From an uncultured Oscillospiraceae bacterium (lineage in GTDB: Bacteria > Bacillota > Clostridia > Oscillospirales > Ruminococcaceae): DNA of 39,463 bases. The notes beneath the pieces are model-generated. The model was not told the origin of the DNA and did not search any database. It saw only the letters and a program-made list of their open reading frames with translations. The translations under genes were made by a program, and so were the position numbers. The stretch covers positions 1-39,463 of the forward strand of contig CAJTMU010000012.1 of NCBI GenBank assembly GCA_910577365.1. The letters are read 5' to 3'. This document shows, piece after piece, positions 31,339-38,852 of this stretch (position 1 is the stretch's first letter; every line of letters begins with the position of its first letter).

Positions 31339-32064
31339 ATGATCTATATAACGGGAGATACTCACGCGGATTTTTCAAGATTCAAAAATCCCGCACTTCG
31401 TAAGCTGAAAAAGAACGACGCTCTGATAATCTGCGGTGACTTCGGGTTTATCTGGAACGGGAGTGCAGAGGAAAAAAAGCTTCTGGAAAAAATTGGAAAG
31501 CTACGTTATAATGTACTCTTCGTGGAGGGAAGCCACGAAAATTATGATCTTTTGGAACAGTATGAGGTAAGCGAATGGTGCGGCGGCAAAACCCGACTTA
31601 TCAGCGGACGGCTGCGGCAGCTTATGCGCGGACAGGTTTACGAGATAGCGGGGAAAAAGGTGTTTTCCTTCGGAGGCGGTCAAAGCGATGACAGCTACGA
31701 TACCGTAGAGGGTCAGAATTGGTGGGCAAGAGAAATACCCAGCGAGGAAGAGCTTGCGGAGGGAATGAAGAATCTGGAAAACGCAGGGAACAGCGTGGAT
31801 ATTGTCGTTACATATGAGCCTCCCTCGGGGCTTCATGATTTTCTTGACCAAAAAGGAGCGGGCGACAGAAATCATATAAATACCTATCTCCACGGTATCT
31901 TTGAAAAAATCACCTTTAATGGCTGGTACTTCGGAAAGCTGCATCTGAACAAGCTGATACCCCCGAAATATCACGCTGTTTACGACGGCATAACTGCCGC
32001 CGATAAAATCGCAATCAAAAAGCCCGCGCGCGAAAAGCGGCGGGACGAGGAAAAGGAGAATTGA
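31339..32064 (+). CDS. Metallophosphoesterase
   Basis: A calcineurin-like phosphoesterase of 241 residues and unknown substrate. Metal-binding motifs are GDTHADF (6-12), GDFGFIW (33-39) and GSHENYD (64-70). The usual GNHE asparagine is replaced by serine, and the usual GDIHG by GDTHA. Later histidines are in FGKLHLNK. The C-terminus is very basic. AGGAGG precedes the ATG. The gene overlaps functionally with the next small gene, whose ATG begins one base after this stop. Relatives are nucleases, nucleotide phosphatases or phosphodiesterases; I cannot choose. Confidence 0.85.
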   Translation: MIYITGDTHADFSRFKNPALRKLKKNDALIICGDFGFIWNGSAEEKKLLEKIGKLRYNVLFVEGSHENYDLLEQYEVSEWCGGKTRLISGRLRQLMRGQVYEIAGKKVFSFGGGQSDDSYDTVEGQNWWAREIPSEEELAEGMKNLENAGNSVDIVVTYEPPSGLHDFLDQKGAGDRNHINTYLHGIFEKITFNGWYFGKLHLNKLIPPKYHAVYDGITAADKIAIKKPAREKRRDEEKEN

Positions 32065-32065
32065 T

Positions 32066-32302
32066 ATGGCAGACATTACATTTGAGATCACCAAGGAACT
32101 TGGAGTTATCTCCGAGAACGCCAAGGGCTGGACAAGGGAGCTTAATCTTGTAAGCTGGAACGAGCGCGAGCCGAAGTACGATATCCGCGACTGGTCTCCC
32201 GACCACACAAGAATGAGCAAAGGGATCTCCTTAAGCGAGGAGGAAATGCAGAAGCTTGTTGAGCTGTTCAACTCACGCGACGAAGAAGACAGCTTTGAAT
32301 AA
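32066..32302 (+). CDS. PC4/YdbC-like single-stranded nucleic-acid-binding protein
   Basis: A 78-residue protein similar to the bacterial YdbC branch of the transcriptional coactivator PC4 (p15) fold, which binds single-stranded DNA as a dimer. Supporting features are the ITFEITKELGVISEN opening strand, WTRELNLVSWNEREPKYDIRDW, and the family-like end MSKGISLSEEEMQKLVEL. The acidic tail is short. It starts right after the metallophosphoesterase, and a strong terminator follows, so they form a two-gene operon. The link hints at nucleic-acid metabolism for both, which is inference. Confidence 0.85.
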   Translation: MADITFEITKELGVISENAKGWTRELNLVSWNEREPKYDIRDWSPDHTRMSKGISLSEEEMQKLVELFNSRDEEDSFE

Positions 32303-32319
32303 AAAGCGGTAACCTACTG

Positions 32320-32354
32320 CGCCCCGCGGCTATTTTAGCCGCGGGGCGGTTTTT
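32320..32354 (+). terminator. Terminator of the phosphoesterase/PC4 operon
   Basis: A 12-bp perfect stem CGCCCCGCGGCT/AGCCGCGGGGCG with a 5-base loop, followed by GTTTTT. Confidence 0.93.
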
Positions 32355-32375
32355 ATGTGCTTATGAACCGAAAAT

Positions 32376-33254
32376 TCAACCGTTTGCCGTCACGGGTACC
32401 CAAATCTCGCTCTTATAGGTGTCGAGCGACATATTCCCCTCGGTATAAGCTTCAATATCCATTTCATAGGTGGGCTTATACGGCGATGATGGGAAAAATT
32501 CGGTTATTATCTTGTGCCAAAGCTCCTGAATAGCGCCCGACATAGCGCCTACGCACTCAAATACGATCCATGTGCGCGCGGGGATCTCGGAAAGCCTGAA
32601 GCCTGCTGGAACGTCCGCCTCTTTGAAATCGCTGGCTACCCTTGCCGCAATTGAATAATCGAATGTTTTGGAATCTGAGGGTGTATTCCCGTAGCATATA
32701 CCGAAAATATAGCTTCTGTCGGAGGTAAGTTCCAGCAGCCTCCTCACCGTTCCGTCCTCATGAGAACGCGTCCAGAACTGCGGGATAGTGTTGAGGTTCT
32801 GCTCATCTGCGATGCTTTGCTCCTCCACCTTTTCCAGCACTTTAAAGCTCTCCTTGGTTACAACTTTGTAGTTCATAGTACTACCGCCTTTCACTATTAT
32901 TGTGACGCAAAGTTTTGCAAAGGACTTAACAGGGCTTCCCCTGCGCACCGCCGACGGCGGCACTCCGTGAAATCTTGTAAACGCACGCGTAAAGCCCTCG
33001 GGGGTATCGTAGCAGTATTTTAGGGCGATATCAATGACCCGTTCGTCCGTCGCCATAAGCTCACTGCCGGCAAGTGCAAGCCGTCTGTTACGGATATATT
33101 CCCCGACGCCGAAACCGCAGAGAACATTAAATAACTTCTGATAATAATACCCCGATATGTTCATGACCCGCGCTATATTACCGATATCAAGCGGCTCGGT
33201 GATATGCTCCTCGATATAGTCCACCGACCGCTGAAATCCTTGTATCCAATCCAT
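32376..33254 (-). CDS. AraC-family regulator with GyrI-like effector domain
   Basis: A 292-residue transcription regulator. The N-terminal AraC double helix-turn-helix fills about 1-105: VDYIEEHITEPLDIGNIARV, then YYQKLFNVLCGFGVGEYIRNRRL and DIALKYCYDTPEGFTRAFTRFHG. Residues about 130-290 form a GyrI/Rob-type effector-binding domain (YKVVTKESFKVLEKVEE, GFRLSEIPARTWIVFE). The ATG at 33254 follows GGAGG. Relatives sense drugs or small hydrophobic molecules. No obvious target gene is adjacent, and a terminator-like region separates it from the ABC ATPase gene. Confidence 0.9.
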   Translation of the reverse strand: MDWIQGFQRSVDYIEEHITEPLDIGNIARVMNISGYYYQKLFNVLCGFGVGEYIRNRRLALAGSELMATDERVIDIALKYCYDTPEGFTRAFTRFHGVPPSAVRRGSPVKSFAKLCVTIIVKGGSTMNYKVVTKESFKVLEKVEEQSIADEQNLNTIPQFWTRSHEDGTVRRLLELTSDRSYIFGICYGNTPSDSKTFDYSIAARVASDFKEADVPAGFRLSEIPARTWIVFECVGAMSGAIQELWHKIITEFFPSSPYKPTYEMDIEAYTEGNMSLDTYKSEIWVPVTANG

Positions 33255-33335
33255 TGCCTTACCTCCCGTCCAAAACAATTATACACCATGCGGCGGTTCT
33301 TGTCTTGACTTTTTATGTCCCGAAACATCAGCTTT

Positions 33336-33364
33336 ATTATAACACAATCGGGAACTTTGTGCAA
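33336..33364 (-). promoter_or_regulatory. Distal promoter of the AraC/GyrI gene
   Basis: Minus-strand -35 TTGCAC (33364-33359), 17-base spacer, extended -10 TGTTATAAT with TATAAT at 33341-33336. A second TATAAT at 33283-33278 with AAGACA 17 bases upstream could be a nearer promoter. Confidence 0.6.
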
Positions 33365-33443
33365 TGTGATTAAAAGCTTATATGCGCAAAGCCTTTGAAA
33401 TCAATGTTCAGCAAAAGTTGATACAGATTGTATAAAAAGCTAT

Positions 33444-33524
33444 CGCACCGCTGCGTTTTCGGCAAAATCGAAAACGCAGCGGTGCGAAAAATTCAAATTT
33501 AAATAATTCAGCGCAGATCAATAC
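33444..33524 (-). repeat. Dispersed intergenic repeat, copy C, with an 18-bp hairpin
   Basis: In reverse orientation TATTGATCTGCGCTGAATTA and ATTTAAATTTGAATTTTTCGC match copy B. They lead into a perfect 18-bp inverted repeat (CGCACCGCTGCGTTTTCG and its complement, 7-base loop, 33444-33486). It lies just beyond the ABC ATPase stop and may also end that transcript. Confidence 0.6.
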
Positions 33525-33537
33525 TCTATCGCTTTTT

Positions 33538-34203
33538 TCAGCTGCATATTTTCCCGTCTGAAATTCGTATCAGGCGCTTGGCTTCAGCGGCGGTCTGCTC
33601 GTTATGAGTTATCATTATTATAGTCTTACCGCTTTGGTTAAGCGAGGAAAGTATATCCAGCACTTCCCTGCCCGATCGGCTGTCAAGATTGCCGCATGGT
33701 TCGTCCGCAAGTATTATCGAGGGATTTGCGGCGATAGCCCGTGCTATGGCTACGCGCTGCTGCTGCCCGCCCGACATCTCCGAGGGACGGTGCAGCGCCC
33801 TGTCAGACAGGCTTACGCTCTCAAGCGCTTCAAGCGCTATTTCCCGCCGCCGCTTTTTGGGCACATGGCGGTAAAGCAAAGGAAGCTCCACATTTTCCAG
33901 CGCGGTAAGCCCCTCTATAAGATTGAAGCTCTGGAAAATAAAACCTATCTTAACGCTGCGTATCTCGCTCAGCTCCTCGTCGGTCAGCGTTGAAACATCA
34001 TCTCCGTCGAGAAAATAGCTCCCCGACGTGGGCAAATCAAGGCAGCCGAGAATATTCATCAGTGTGGTTTTCCCTGAACCACTTGCCCCCACCACCGTGA
34101 CATACTCTCCGTCACCAACCTCCAAACTTACTCCGTCCAGCGCGGCAACACGCTGACCTCCTACCATATAATTCTTACAAAGCTCGGTAGCTTTTATAGA
34201 CAT
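33538..34203 (-). CDS. ABC transporter ATP-binding protein, MacB/LolD type, without a permease
   Basis: A 221-residue ATPase of the MacB/LolD/FtsE group that normally powers a lipoprotein- or peptide-export permease. Walker A is GASGSGKT (39-46), the Q-loop lies in GFIFQSFNLIEG, the signature is EMSGGQQQRVAIARA near 142-156, and Walker B ILADEPCGNLD follows. The H-loop is in MITHNEQ. No FtsX/MacB-like permease is adjacent on either side, which is unusual. GGAGGG precedes the ATG, but lies inside a hairpin (34209-34260). Confidence 0.93.
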   Translation of the reverse strand: MSIKATELCKNYMVGGQRVAALDGVSLEVGDGEYVTVVGASGSGKTTLMNILGCLDLPTSGSYFLDGDDVSTLTDEELSEIRSVKIGFIFQSFNLIEGLTALENVELPLLYRHVPKKRRREIALEALESVSLSDRALHRPSEMSGGQQQRVAIARAIAANPSIILADEPCGNLDSRSGREVLDILSSLNQSGKTIIMITHNEQTAAEAKRLIRISDGKICS

Positions 34204-34208
34204 AAAAA

Positions 34209-34260
34209 TCCCTCCGAAAACAAATTTTGCCACAATCATTATGCGCCGTTTCCGGAGGGA
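34209..34260 (-). promoter_or_regulatory. Hairpin containing the ABC ATPase ribosome site, with T-run at the start codon
   Basis: TCCCTCCGGAAAC pairs with GTTTTCGGAGGGA (13 positions, one mismatch, first 8 perfect) around a loop of about 26 bases. The distal arm contains the GGAGGG ribosome site and is followed by TTTTT directly before the ATG at 34203. It looks like a terminator after pyruvate kinase that also covers the next gene's ribosome site. Confidence 0.6.
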
Positions 34261-34361
34261 ATATACCTTTTATTGATGACAGACAGAAAAGATTTTCATG
34301 CCGCTCTCATTTAGGAATTTTAAAATTCATGACAATCCACATAAGTCGAAATATTGCTCTG

Positions 34362-36128
34362 TCAGCTTCTTTCGGTGCAGACAATGCCTTTTTCCGCATC
34401 TATGCTTACCACTGTGCCGCTGCGAAGTATCTGTGTGGCATTTGCCGCGCCCACTATAACGGGGATATCCAGTGCCATACCCACTATCGCCGCGTGGCTG
34501 TCAGCGCCGTTTTCTTCGGTAATTATTCCCGTCGCGGATTTCATAAGCGGCAGTATCGCGTTGGATGTTTTAGGAATAACCAATATATGCCCGCTCTCAA
34601 AGCGCTCCAGCGCCTCCTTCTCATCGGCACACACACATACGTTTGATGTCACCGCGCCTTTTGTAACTCCCGTACCCGTCACAAGCACGTCACCGACTAT
34701 ATGAACCTTCATAAGGTTAGTCGTTCCCGATACACCCAAGGGAACACCCGCAGTAATTACAACCAGATCGCCGTTGTCAAGCAGCTTAGCCTCAGTCGCT
34801 TTCTGCACTGCCATATCTATAAGATCGTCAGTGCTGGTCATGGTCTCCTCCGCCATAATCGGGATAACGCCCCAGCTAAGAGCAGTCTGGCGCATGGTTA
34901 CCTCACTTGTGGTGCAGGAAATTACAGGACACTCGGGGCGGTAACGGGATATCATGCGGGCGGTGGAGCCGGTCTTGGTCACCGTTATTATCGCAGTAGC
35001 GCCCAGATCCATAGCTGCGCTTACCGTAGCATGGGATATAGCGTTGGACACGTTAGCGCTGTCCTTTGTTTCGTGTTTGTAAAAGCGGCTCTTGTAATCA
35101 ATGGCCTTTTCGGTTGTTTCCGCAATAAGCGCCATGGTCTTTACCGCCTCAACAGGGTGTTTACCCGCGGCGGTCTCGCCCGAAAGCATTATTGCGCTTG
35201 TTCCGTCATATATAGCGTTGGCAACGTCCGTTGTTTCCGCGCGGGTAGGCCGCGAATTGTGTATCATGCTCTCGAGCATCTGGGTAGCAGTGATAACCGT
35301 TTTGTTGGAATTATAGCATTTGCTTATAAGCATTTTCTGTATCTGCGGAATATCTTCAAAAGGTATCTCAACACCCATATCGCCTCGCGCTACCATTATT
35401 CCATCGGTAACGCGGAGTATCTCATCAATATTCTTTACTCCCTCACCATTCTCTATCTTTGCAATTATCCTGATATCGGGTCTGCCTTCCTCTTCAAGTA
35501 TCTTGCGTACAGCTACAATATCGTCCGCGCAGGTCACAAACGAAGCAGCGATAAAATCAAAACTCTCCCTTGCCGCAAAGCGTATATCGCTTTCGTCAAC
35601 TTCGCTTACATAAGGCATTGAAAGCTTTACTCCGGGAATATTCAGCCCCTTATTGTCCGACAGCAGACCTCCGTTAAGTATAGTGCATATGATATCCGCC
35701 GTTCCGTCGGGATTCTTAATTATTTCGGAGCAGCGCAGACTGATATTGCCGTCATCAATAAGTATTTTGGTGCCTATGTCGATATCGTCCGCAAGTCCTT
35801 TATAGGATATAGCCGCACACTTGCTGTCGCCTACGACGTCGCGGGTTGTAAGCGTAAAGCTGTCACCTTGGAATATCTCGTACTTCTTACCCTCCGCAAA
35901 TTTTCTGAGCCTTACCTCGGGACCCTTGGTATCCAGCAGCGTAGCCACCGGTTTACCCATCTCCTTCGCCACTCTTACCACCTGATCATGGGTTTCCTTG
36001 TGACCCGCATGATCGCCGTGCGAGAAATTCTGACGCGCTACGTTCATTCCGTTTTCGATAAGCTGTCTGAGCACCTCGTCGCTCTTTGTTGCCGGACCTA
36101 ATGTACAAACAATCTTTGTTCTCCTCAT
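34362..36128 (-). CDS. pyk: Pyruvate kinase with C-terminal PEP-utilising domain
   Basis: Catalyses the last ATP-forming step of glycolysis, phosphoenolpyruvate plus ADP to pyruvate. At 588 residues it is the long Gram-positive form. The catalytic barrel has RRTKIVCTLGPAT (2-14), GMNVARQNFSHGDH, AKIENGEGVKN with the catalytic lysine, and MVARGDMGVEIP with TQMLESM. The extra C-terminal domain (about 480-588) resembles the phosphohistidine domain of PEP synthase or PPDK, with GADSHAAIVGMALDIPVIVG. AAAGGAG precedes the ATG. A hydroxyacid dehydrogenase gene lies upstream on the same strand. Confidence 0.97.
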   Translation of the reverse strand: MRRTKIVCTLGPATKSDEVLRQLIENGMNVARQNFSHGDHAGHKETHDQVVRVAKEMGKPVATLLDTKGPEVRLRKFAEGKKYEIFQGDSFTLTTRDVVGDSKCAAISYKGLADDIDIGTKILIDDGNISLRCSEIIKNPDGTADIICTILNGGLLSDNKGLNIPGVKLSMPYVSEVDESDIRFAARESFDFIAASFVTCADDIVAVRKILEEEGRPDIRIIAKIENGEGVKNIDEILRVTDGIMVARGDMGVEIPFEDIPQIQKMLISKCYNSNKTVITATQMLESMIHNSRPTRAETTDVANAIYDGTSAIMLSGETAAGKHPVEAVKTMALIAETTEKAIDYKSRFYKHETKDSANVSNAISHATVSAAMDLGATAIITVTKTGSTARMISRYRPECPVISCTTSEVTMRQTALSWGVIPIMAEETMTSTDDLIDMAVQKATEAKLLDNGDLVVITAGVPLGVSGTTNLMKVHIVGDVLVTGTGVTKGAVTSNVCVCADEKEALERFESGHILVIPKTSNAILPLMKSATGIITEENGADSHAAIVGMALDIPVIVGAANATQILRSGTVVSIDAEKGIVCTERS

Positions 36129-36460
36129 AACTGCTCCTTTATTAAAAAAATTTCAAAATTTCCGCGGGTTTTGCGCACACTGCCGCCAAAGCCTTAATGA
36201 CTCTCCCTTGTACTGCGCAAAACTACGCACAGTCCGTTTCGCTTCACACGTATGCCCGGCGGAAACCGCACAATATCTGCCAAAAAGGCAAATATGACTT
36301 TGCGCAAAATAACGCAAACTACTTTGGCAACCCGCACTTTGCACAGCAAAAAACCGGCGGCTTTTTGAAATTTCATGCATGGGCAAAATCTGCTTCAAGT
36401 TTAAAGCATCTTACCTTGTCAGAGGATTTTTCCACAAACTGAAATAAACACTATGTACTT

Positions 36461-36496
36461 AATTATACCATAAACCCAAGGGATTATGGTATAATT
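36461..36496. repeat. Perfect 13-bp inverted repeat carrying TATAAT on both strands
   Basis: AATTATACCATAA and TTATGGTATAATT are separated by 10 bases, upstream of pyruvate kinase. Each arm contains the extended -10 form TGGTATAAT, facing outward, but no good -35 accompanies them. It may be an operator or a paired-promoter relic. Confidence 0.7.
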
Positions 36497-36572
36497 GTCC
36501 ATTTATGCGCCGGAAGAGACAACGGCAAACGTATGCGTACAGACATAAGCGTATAATAAACGTTACAAATTT

Positions 36573-36601
36573 ATTATACCATATTTTCCCTTAAAGGTCA
36601 A
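36573..36601 (-). promoter_or_regulatory. Promoter of the pyruvate kinase gene
   Basis: Minus-strand -35 TTGACC (36601-36596), 17-base spacer, extended -10 TGGTATAAT with TATAAT at 36578-36573. The implied leader is about 440 bases and includes the inverted repeat at 36461. Confidence 0.7.
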
Positions 36602-36628
36602 GCAACAAATTCAAGTCAAAAGCAAAAA

Positions 36629-37612
36629 TTACTTTTTGCTCTTCACCTCATTTTTCAGTTCTCTTCCTGCAAAGAAGTCATCAAGATTGCTCAAAGTCAC
36701 CTCAGCTATACCTCTGAGCGCCTCCTCGGTAAGGAACGCTTGATGCGATGTCAGCAGAACGTTCGGACGAGACACCAGAATTGACAGCACATCGTCGGTG
36801 ACGATGCTGTCGGAATTATCCTTAAAGAACAGGTCGCTCTCCTCCTCGTACACGTCCAATGCTGCGCCGCCTATGCGCTTTTCGTTGAGCGCACGCAAAA
36901 GAGCCTCGCTGTCAATAAGTTTTCCGCGGCTGGTATTCACTATCAGCGCGCTGCTTTTCATAAGCGATATTGCTTTGTCGTCGATAATATAGCGCGTCTG
37001 CTCCGTCAGCGGGCAGTGCAGCGAAATTATGTCGGAGTTTCGGAAAATCTCCTCAGTTGACACATATTCAATTCCGCTGCCCTCAGCGGGATATGGGTCA
37101 TAAGCAATAACTTTCATGCCAAAGCCGCGGCAGATATCAATAAAGACACGCCCGATATTTCCTGTTCCGATTATTCCCGCCGTCTTTCCGTATAAATCAA
37201 ATCCTGTAAGACCGTTCAAGCTGAAGTTAAAATCTCTTGTGCGGTTATATGCACGGTGTATTTTTCTGTTCAGCGAGATTATAAGCCCCATGGCGTGCTC
37301 CGCCACCGCATAGGGGGAATACGCGGGCACTCTCACAATACGGAGCTTTCCCTCCGCTGCGGCAATATCAACGTTGTTAAAGCCCGAGCAGCGCATAGCG
37401 ATGACCTCAACACCCTGCTCCGCTAAAAGCTCGATTGTTTTAGCAGAAATATCGTCGTTTACAAAAGCACAAACCGCTCGGCAACCTTCAGCAAGCCGCA
37501 CAGAAGCAGGGCGCAGTCTCCCCTCAAAGTAACGTATCTCATAGTTTTTGTTGATTTTGTCGAACCATTCCTTATCATATGGCTTGGTGTCGAAAAAGGC
37601 TATTTTTTCCAT
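36629..37612 (-). CDS. ldhA: D-lactate dehydrogenase (2-hydroxyacid dehydrogenase family)
   Basis: Reduces pyruvate to D-lactate with NADH in fermentation. The 327 residues fit the D-LDH branch. The N-terminal MEKIAFFDTKPYDKEWF and IAMRCSGFNNVD near 71-82 are typical of LdhA; the NAD-binding motif is GTGNIGR (149-155). Catalytic residues lie in VNTSRGKLID (Arg) and TSHQAFLTEEA (His), and ALDVYEEESDLFF is a D-LDH feature. AAAAAGGAG precedes the ATG. Pyruvate kinase, which makes its substrate, is encoded directly downstream. No promoter is evident between the upstream terminator (37698-37726) and the start, so control by read-through is likely. Other 2-hydroxyacid substrates are possible. Confidence 0.9.
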   Translation of the reverse strand: MEKIAFFDTKPYDKEWFDKINKNYEIRYFEGRLRPASVRLAEGCRAVCAFVNDDISAKTIELLAEQGVEVIAMRCSGFNNVDIAAAEGKLRIVRVPAYSPYAVAEHAMGLIISLNRKIHRAYNRTRDFNFSLNGLTGFDLYGKTAGIIGTGNIGRVFIDICRGFGMKVIAYDPYPAEGSGIEYVSTEEIFRNSDIISLHCPLTEQTRYIIDDKAISLMKSSALIVNTSRGKLIDSEALLRALNEKRIGGAALDVYEEESDLFFKDNSDSIVTDDVLSILVSRPNVLLTSHQAFLTEEALRGIAEVTLSNLDDFFAGRELKNEVKSKK

Positions 37613-37697
37613 ATTAAATTTCTCCTTTTTTTGTTTATTTTGTGTGAAATATAATAAAAAAATACATTTGCAAAAAATTTCAAAAACTGGATTTGAA

Positions 37698-37726
37698 CAA
37701 AAAAAGCGGCCCGAAATCCGAGCCGC
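37698..37726 (-). terminator. Intrinsic terminator about 90 bases before ldhA
   Basis: Minus-strand GCGGCTCGG/CCGGGCCGC-type stem (37706-37726, with minor mismatch) followed by TTTTTTT. A second hairpin CCGCAG/CTGCGG lies just upstream at 37741-37762. Confidence 0.85.
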
Positions 37727-37860
37727 AAAATCATTTTTTGCCGCAGACCCTCAAACCTGCGGTTTTATAGTCACAGAGGAAAGAAGAAGTCGTAAAAACC
37801 TCCCCGATATATGGATTGATGTAAAAACTGAAATAATCATAGTAAGTAGCTTTCGGGGAC
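37698..37860 (-). ncRNA. Candidate structured RNA or attenuator leader upstream of ldhA
   Basis: A predicted transcript of about 160 nt, running from a good promoter to an intrinsic terminator and containing no ORF with a ribosome site and start. It begins with TCCCCGA, which pairs perfectly with TCGGGGA about 45 bases later. GGTTTT can pair with AAAACC, then CCGCAG/CTGCGG forms a hairpin, then the terminator stem. It is either a stand-alone small RNA or a riboswitch/attenuator in the ldhA leader. It matches no family I recognise. Confidence 0.5.
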
Positions 37861-37866
37861 AATATT

Positions 37867-37895
37867 ATTATACTTCTTTGTTTCTATTTTTTCAA
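37867..37895 (-). promoter_or_regulatory. Promoter of the ldhA leader RNA
   Basis: Minus-strand -35 TTGAAA (37895-37890), 17-base spacer, -10 TATAAT (37872-37867). The predicted start is near 37860. Confidence 0.75.
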
Positions 37896-37899
37896 TACA

Positions 37900-38700
37900 A
37901 AAATAAAGGAATTTTGACTTCCTTTTATTGCTGAGGCTTATTCTAAAGATATTTTTAAGGTTACTTGTCGATAAAAGAACAATATGGTCAAATTCACAAA
38001 TTATGGATATTAGGTTTTTGGTATTGGGAAGAAGTTTATACTTTAGTTTTATAATGAAAAATATTAGTTGCTTTAGGTTTTGTTACATTGACAAAACAAA
38101 ATGGTATTGACAATTGCTAATAAGAATAGATAAAAATAAGTTTACAGTAAACTAACACATAGCAATGATGGATATTTGGTGGCAGGGGTATCTGCTGCTT
38201 TGCTTTGCCCCAAAATGCCTGCAAGAACCGAGATGCTGATAAACAGAGCATTATAAAGCCATGGTATGCGCTGCTTACATATTTCGTAATGAATTATAGT
38301 TTGGATTATATAAAAGCGTGCCATAGGGAAGTATTGCCAGCTGTTTTTTTTCTGTGTGACAATCGAATTATAGATGTCATTTTTGGATTTAATTACCAAC
38401 AACTTTATTTATGGTTCTTTTATTCATATGGCTTTTAAATATTATTGGTGAAGCGCCTGCTTTTGTATCACTGTCAGCCAAAAGTTAACTGCTTGGTTCT
38501 GATACCTTGAACCGCTTCGGATTTAGCTTTCTTTTTATAGGTTCAGTTACCCTCTTTTAAAAATTGTTAGAAAATGGTGAGATATAAAATCGTCAAAAAA
38601 ATTATACCATACATTACAGTAAAACTCAGTATTTAAGCAGTTTTATGCAATATCTGCCGTTTTTTTACGCATTCAAATAATATGTATTTTTTATATATCT
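37900..38700. other. AT-rich region without an intact gene
   Basis: About 800 bases of much lower GC than the flanks. Short stop-free stretches on the minus strand look protein-like but are broken: one near 38470-38560 reads VTEPIKRKLNPKRFKVSEP before a stop, and one at 38142-38402 contains a hydrophobic PWLYNALFISISVLAGILG. An extended -10 TGGTATAAT lies at 38601-38608. This may be a decayed acquired gene. Nothing is firm enough to name. Confidence 0.3.
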
Positions 38701-38711
38701 CAAAAAACGCC

Positions 38712-38740
38712 TTGACAAACACGATTAAAACCTATATAAT
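38712..38740 (+). promoter_or_regulatory. Consensus promoter of nrdD
   Basis: TTGACA (38712-38717), 17-base spacer, TATAAT (38735-38740), an exact sigma-A match. The leader of about 105 bases contains a CAACAT/ATGTTG hairpin and a GGCGGC/GCCGC pairing. Confidence 0.88.
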
Positions 38741-38852
38741 AGATGTAATCGCCAACATTGCTACAAGATGTTGTGGAATGACAAGAATGGGCGGCAAAAG
38801 CTTATACAACGCCGCATCGGGCAGAATAAGGACGTTAAGGAGTTAGGGCAAA

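Larger units (their letters stand above)
36129..36628. other. pyruvate kinase leader and intergenic region
   Basis: About 500 bases without a supported gene. It contains a promoter at 36573-36601 and a 13-bp inverted repeat at 36461-36496. Between 36145 and 36380 there is GC-richer palindromic DNA with AAATTTCAAAATTTCCGCG, related to the dispersed repeat core, and several TTTGCGCAAAA-type palindromes. Confidence 0.5.

Noticed and set aside
36545..36560. Plus-strand TATAAT near 36551 as a promoter.
   Set aside because: No plus-strand gene follows and no fitting -35 was found.
37698..37860. 6S RNA, SRP RNA or a CRISPR tracrRNA as the identity of the RNA upstream of ldhA.
   Set aside because: No SRP GGAA-tetraloop domain, no open-complex-like central bulge that I can draw, and no cas genes or repeats in the window.
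38142..38402. An 86-codon minus-strand frame with a hydrophobic segment as a real membrane protein.
   Set aside because: No ribosome site, AT-rich low-complexity surroundings and no recognisable family; treated as part of a possibly decayed region.
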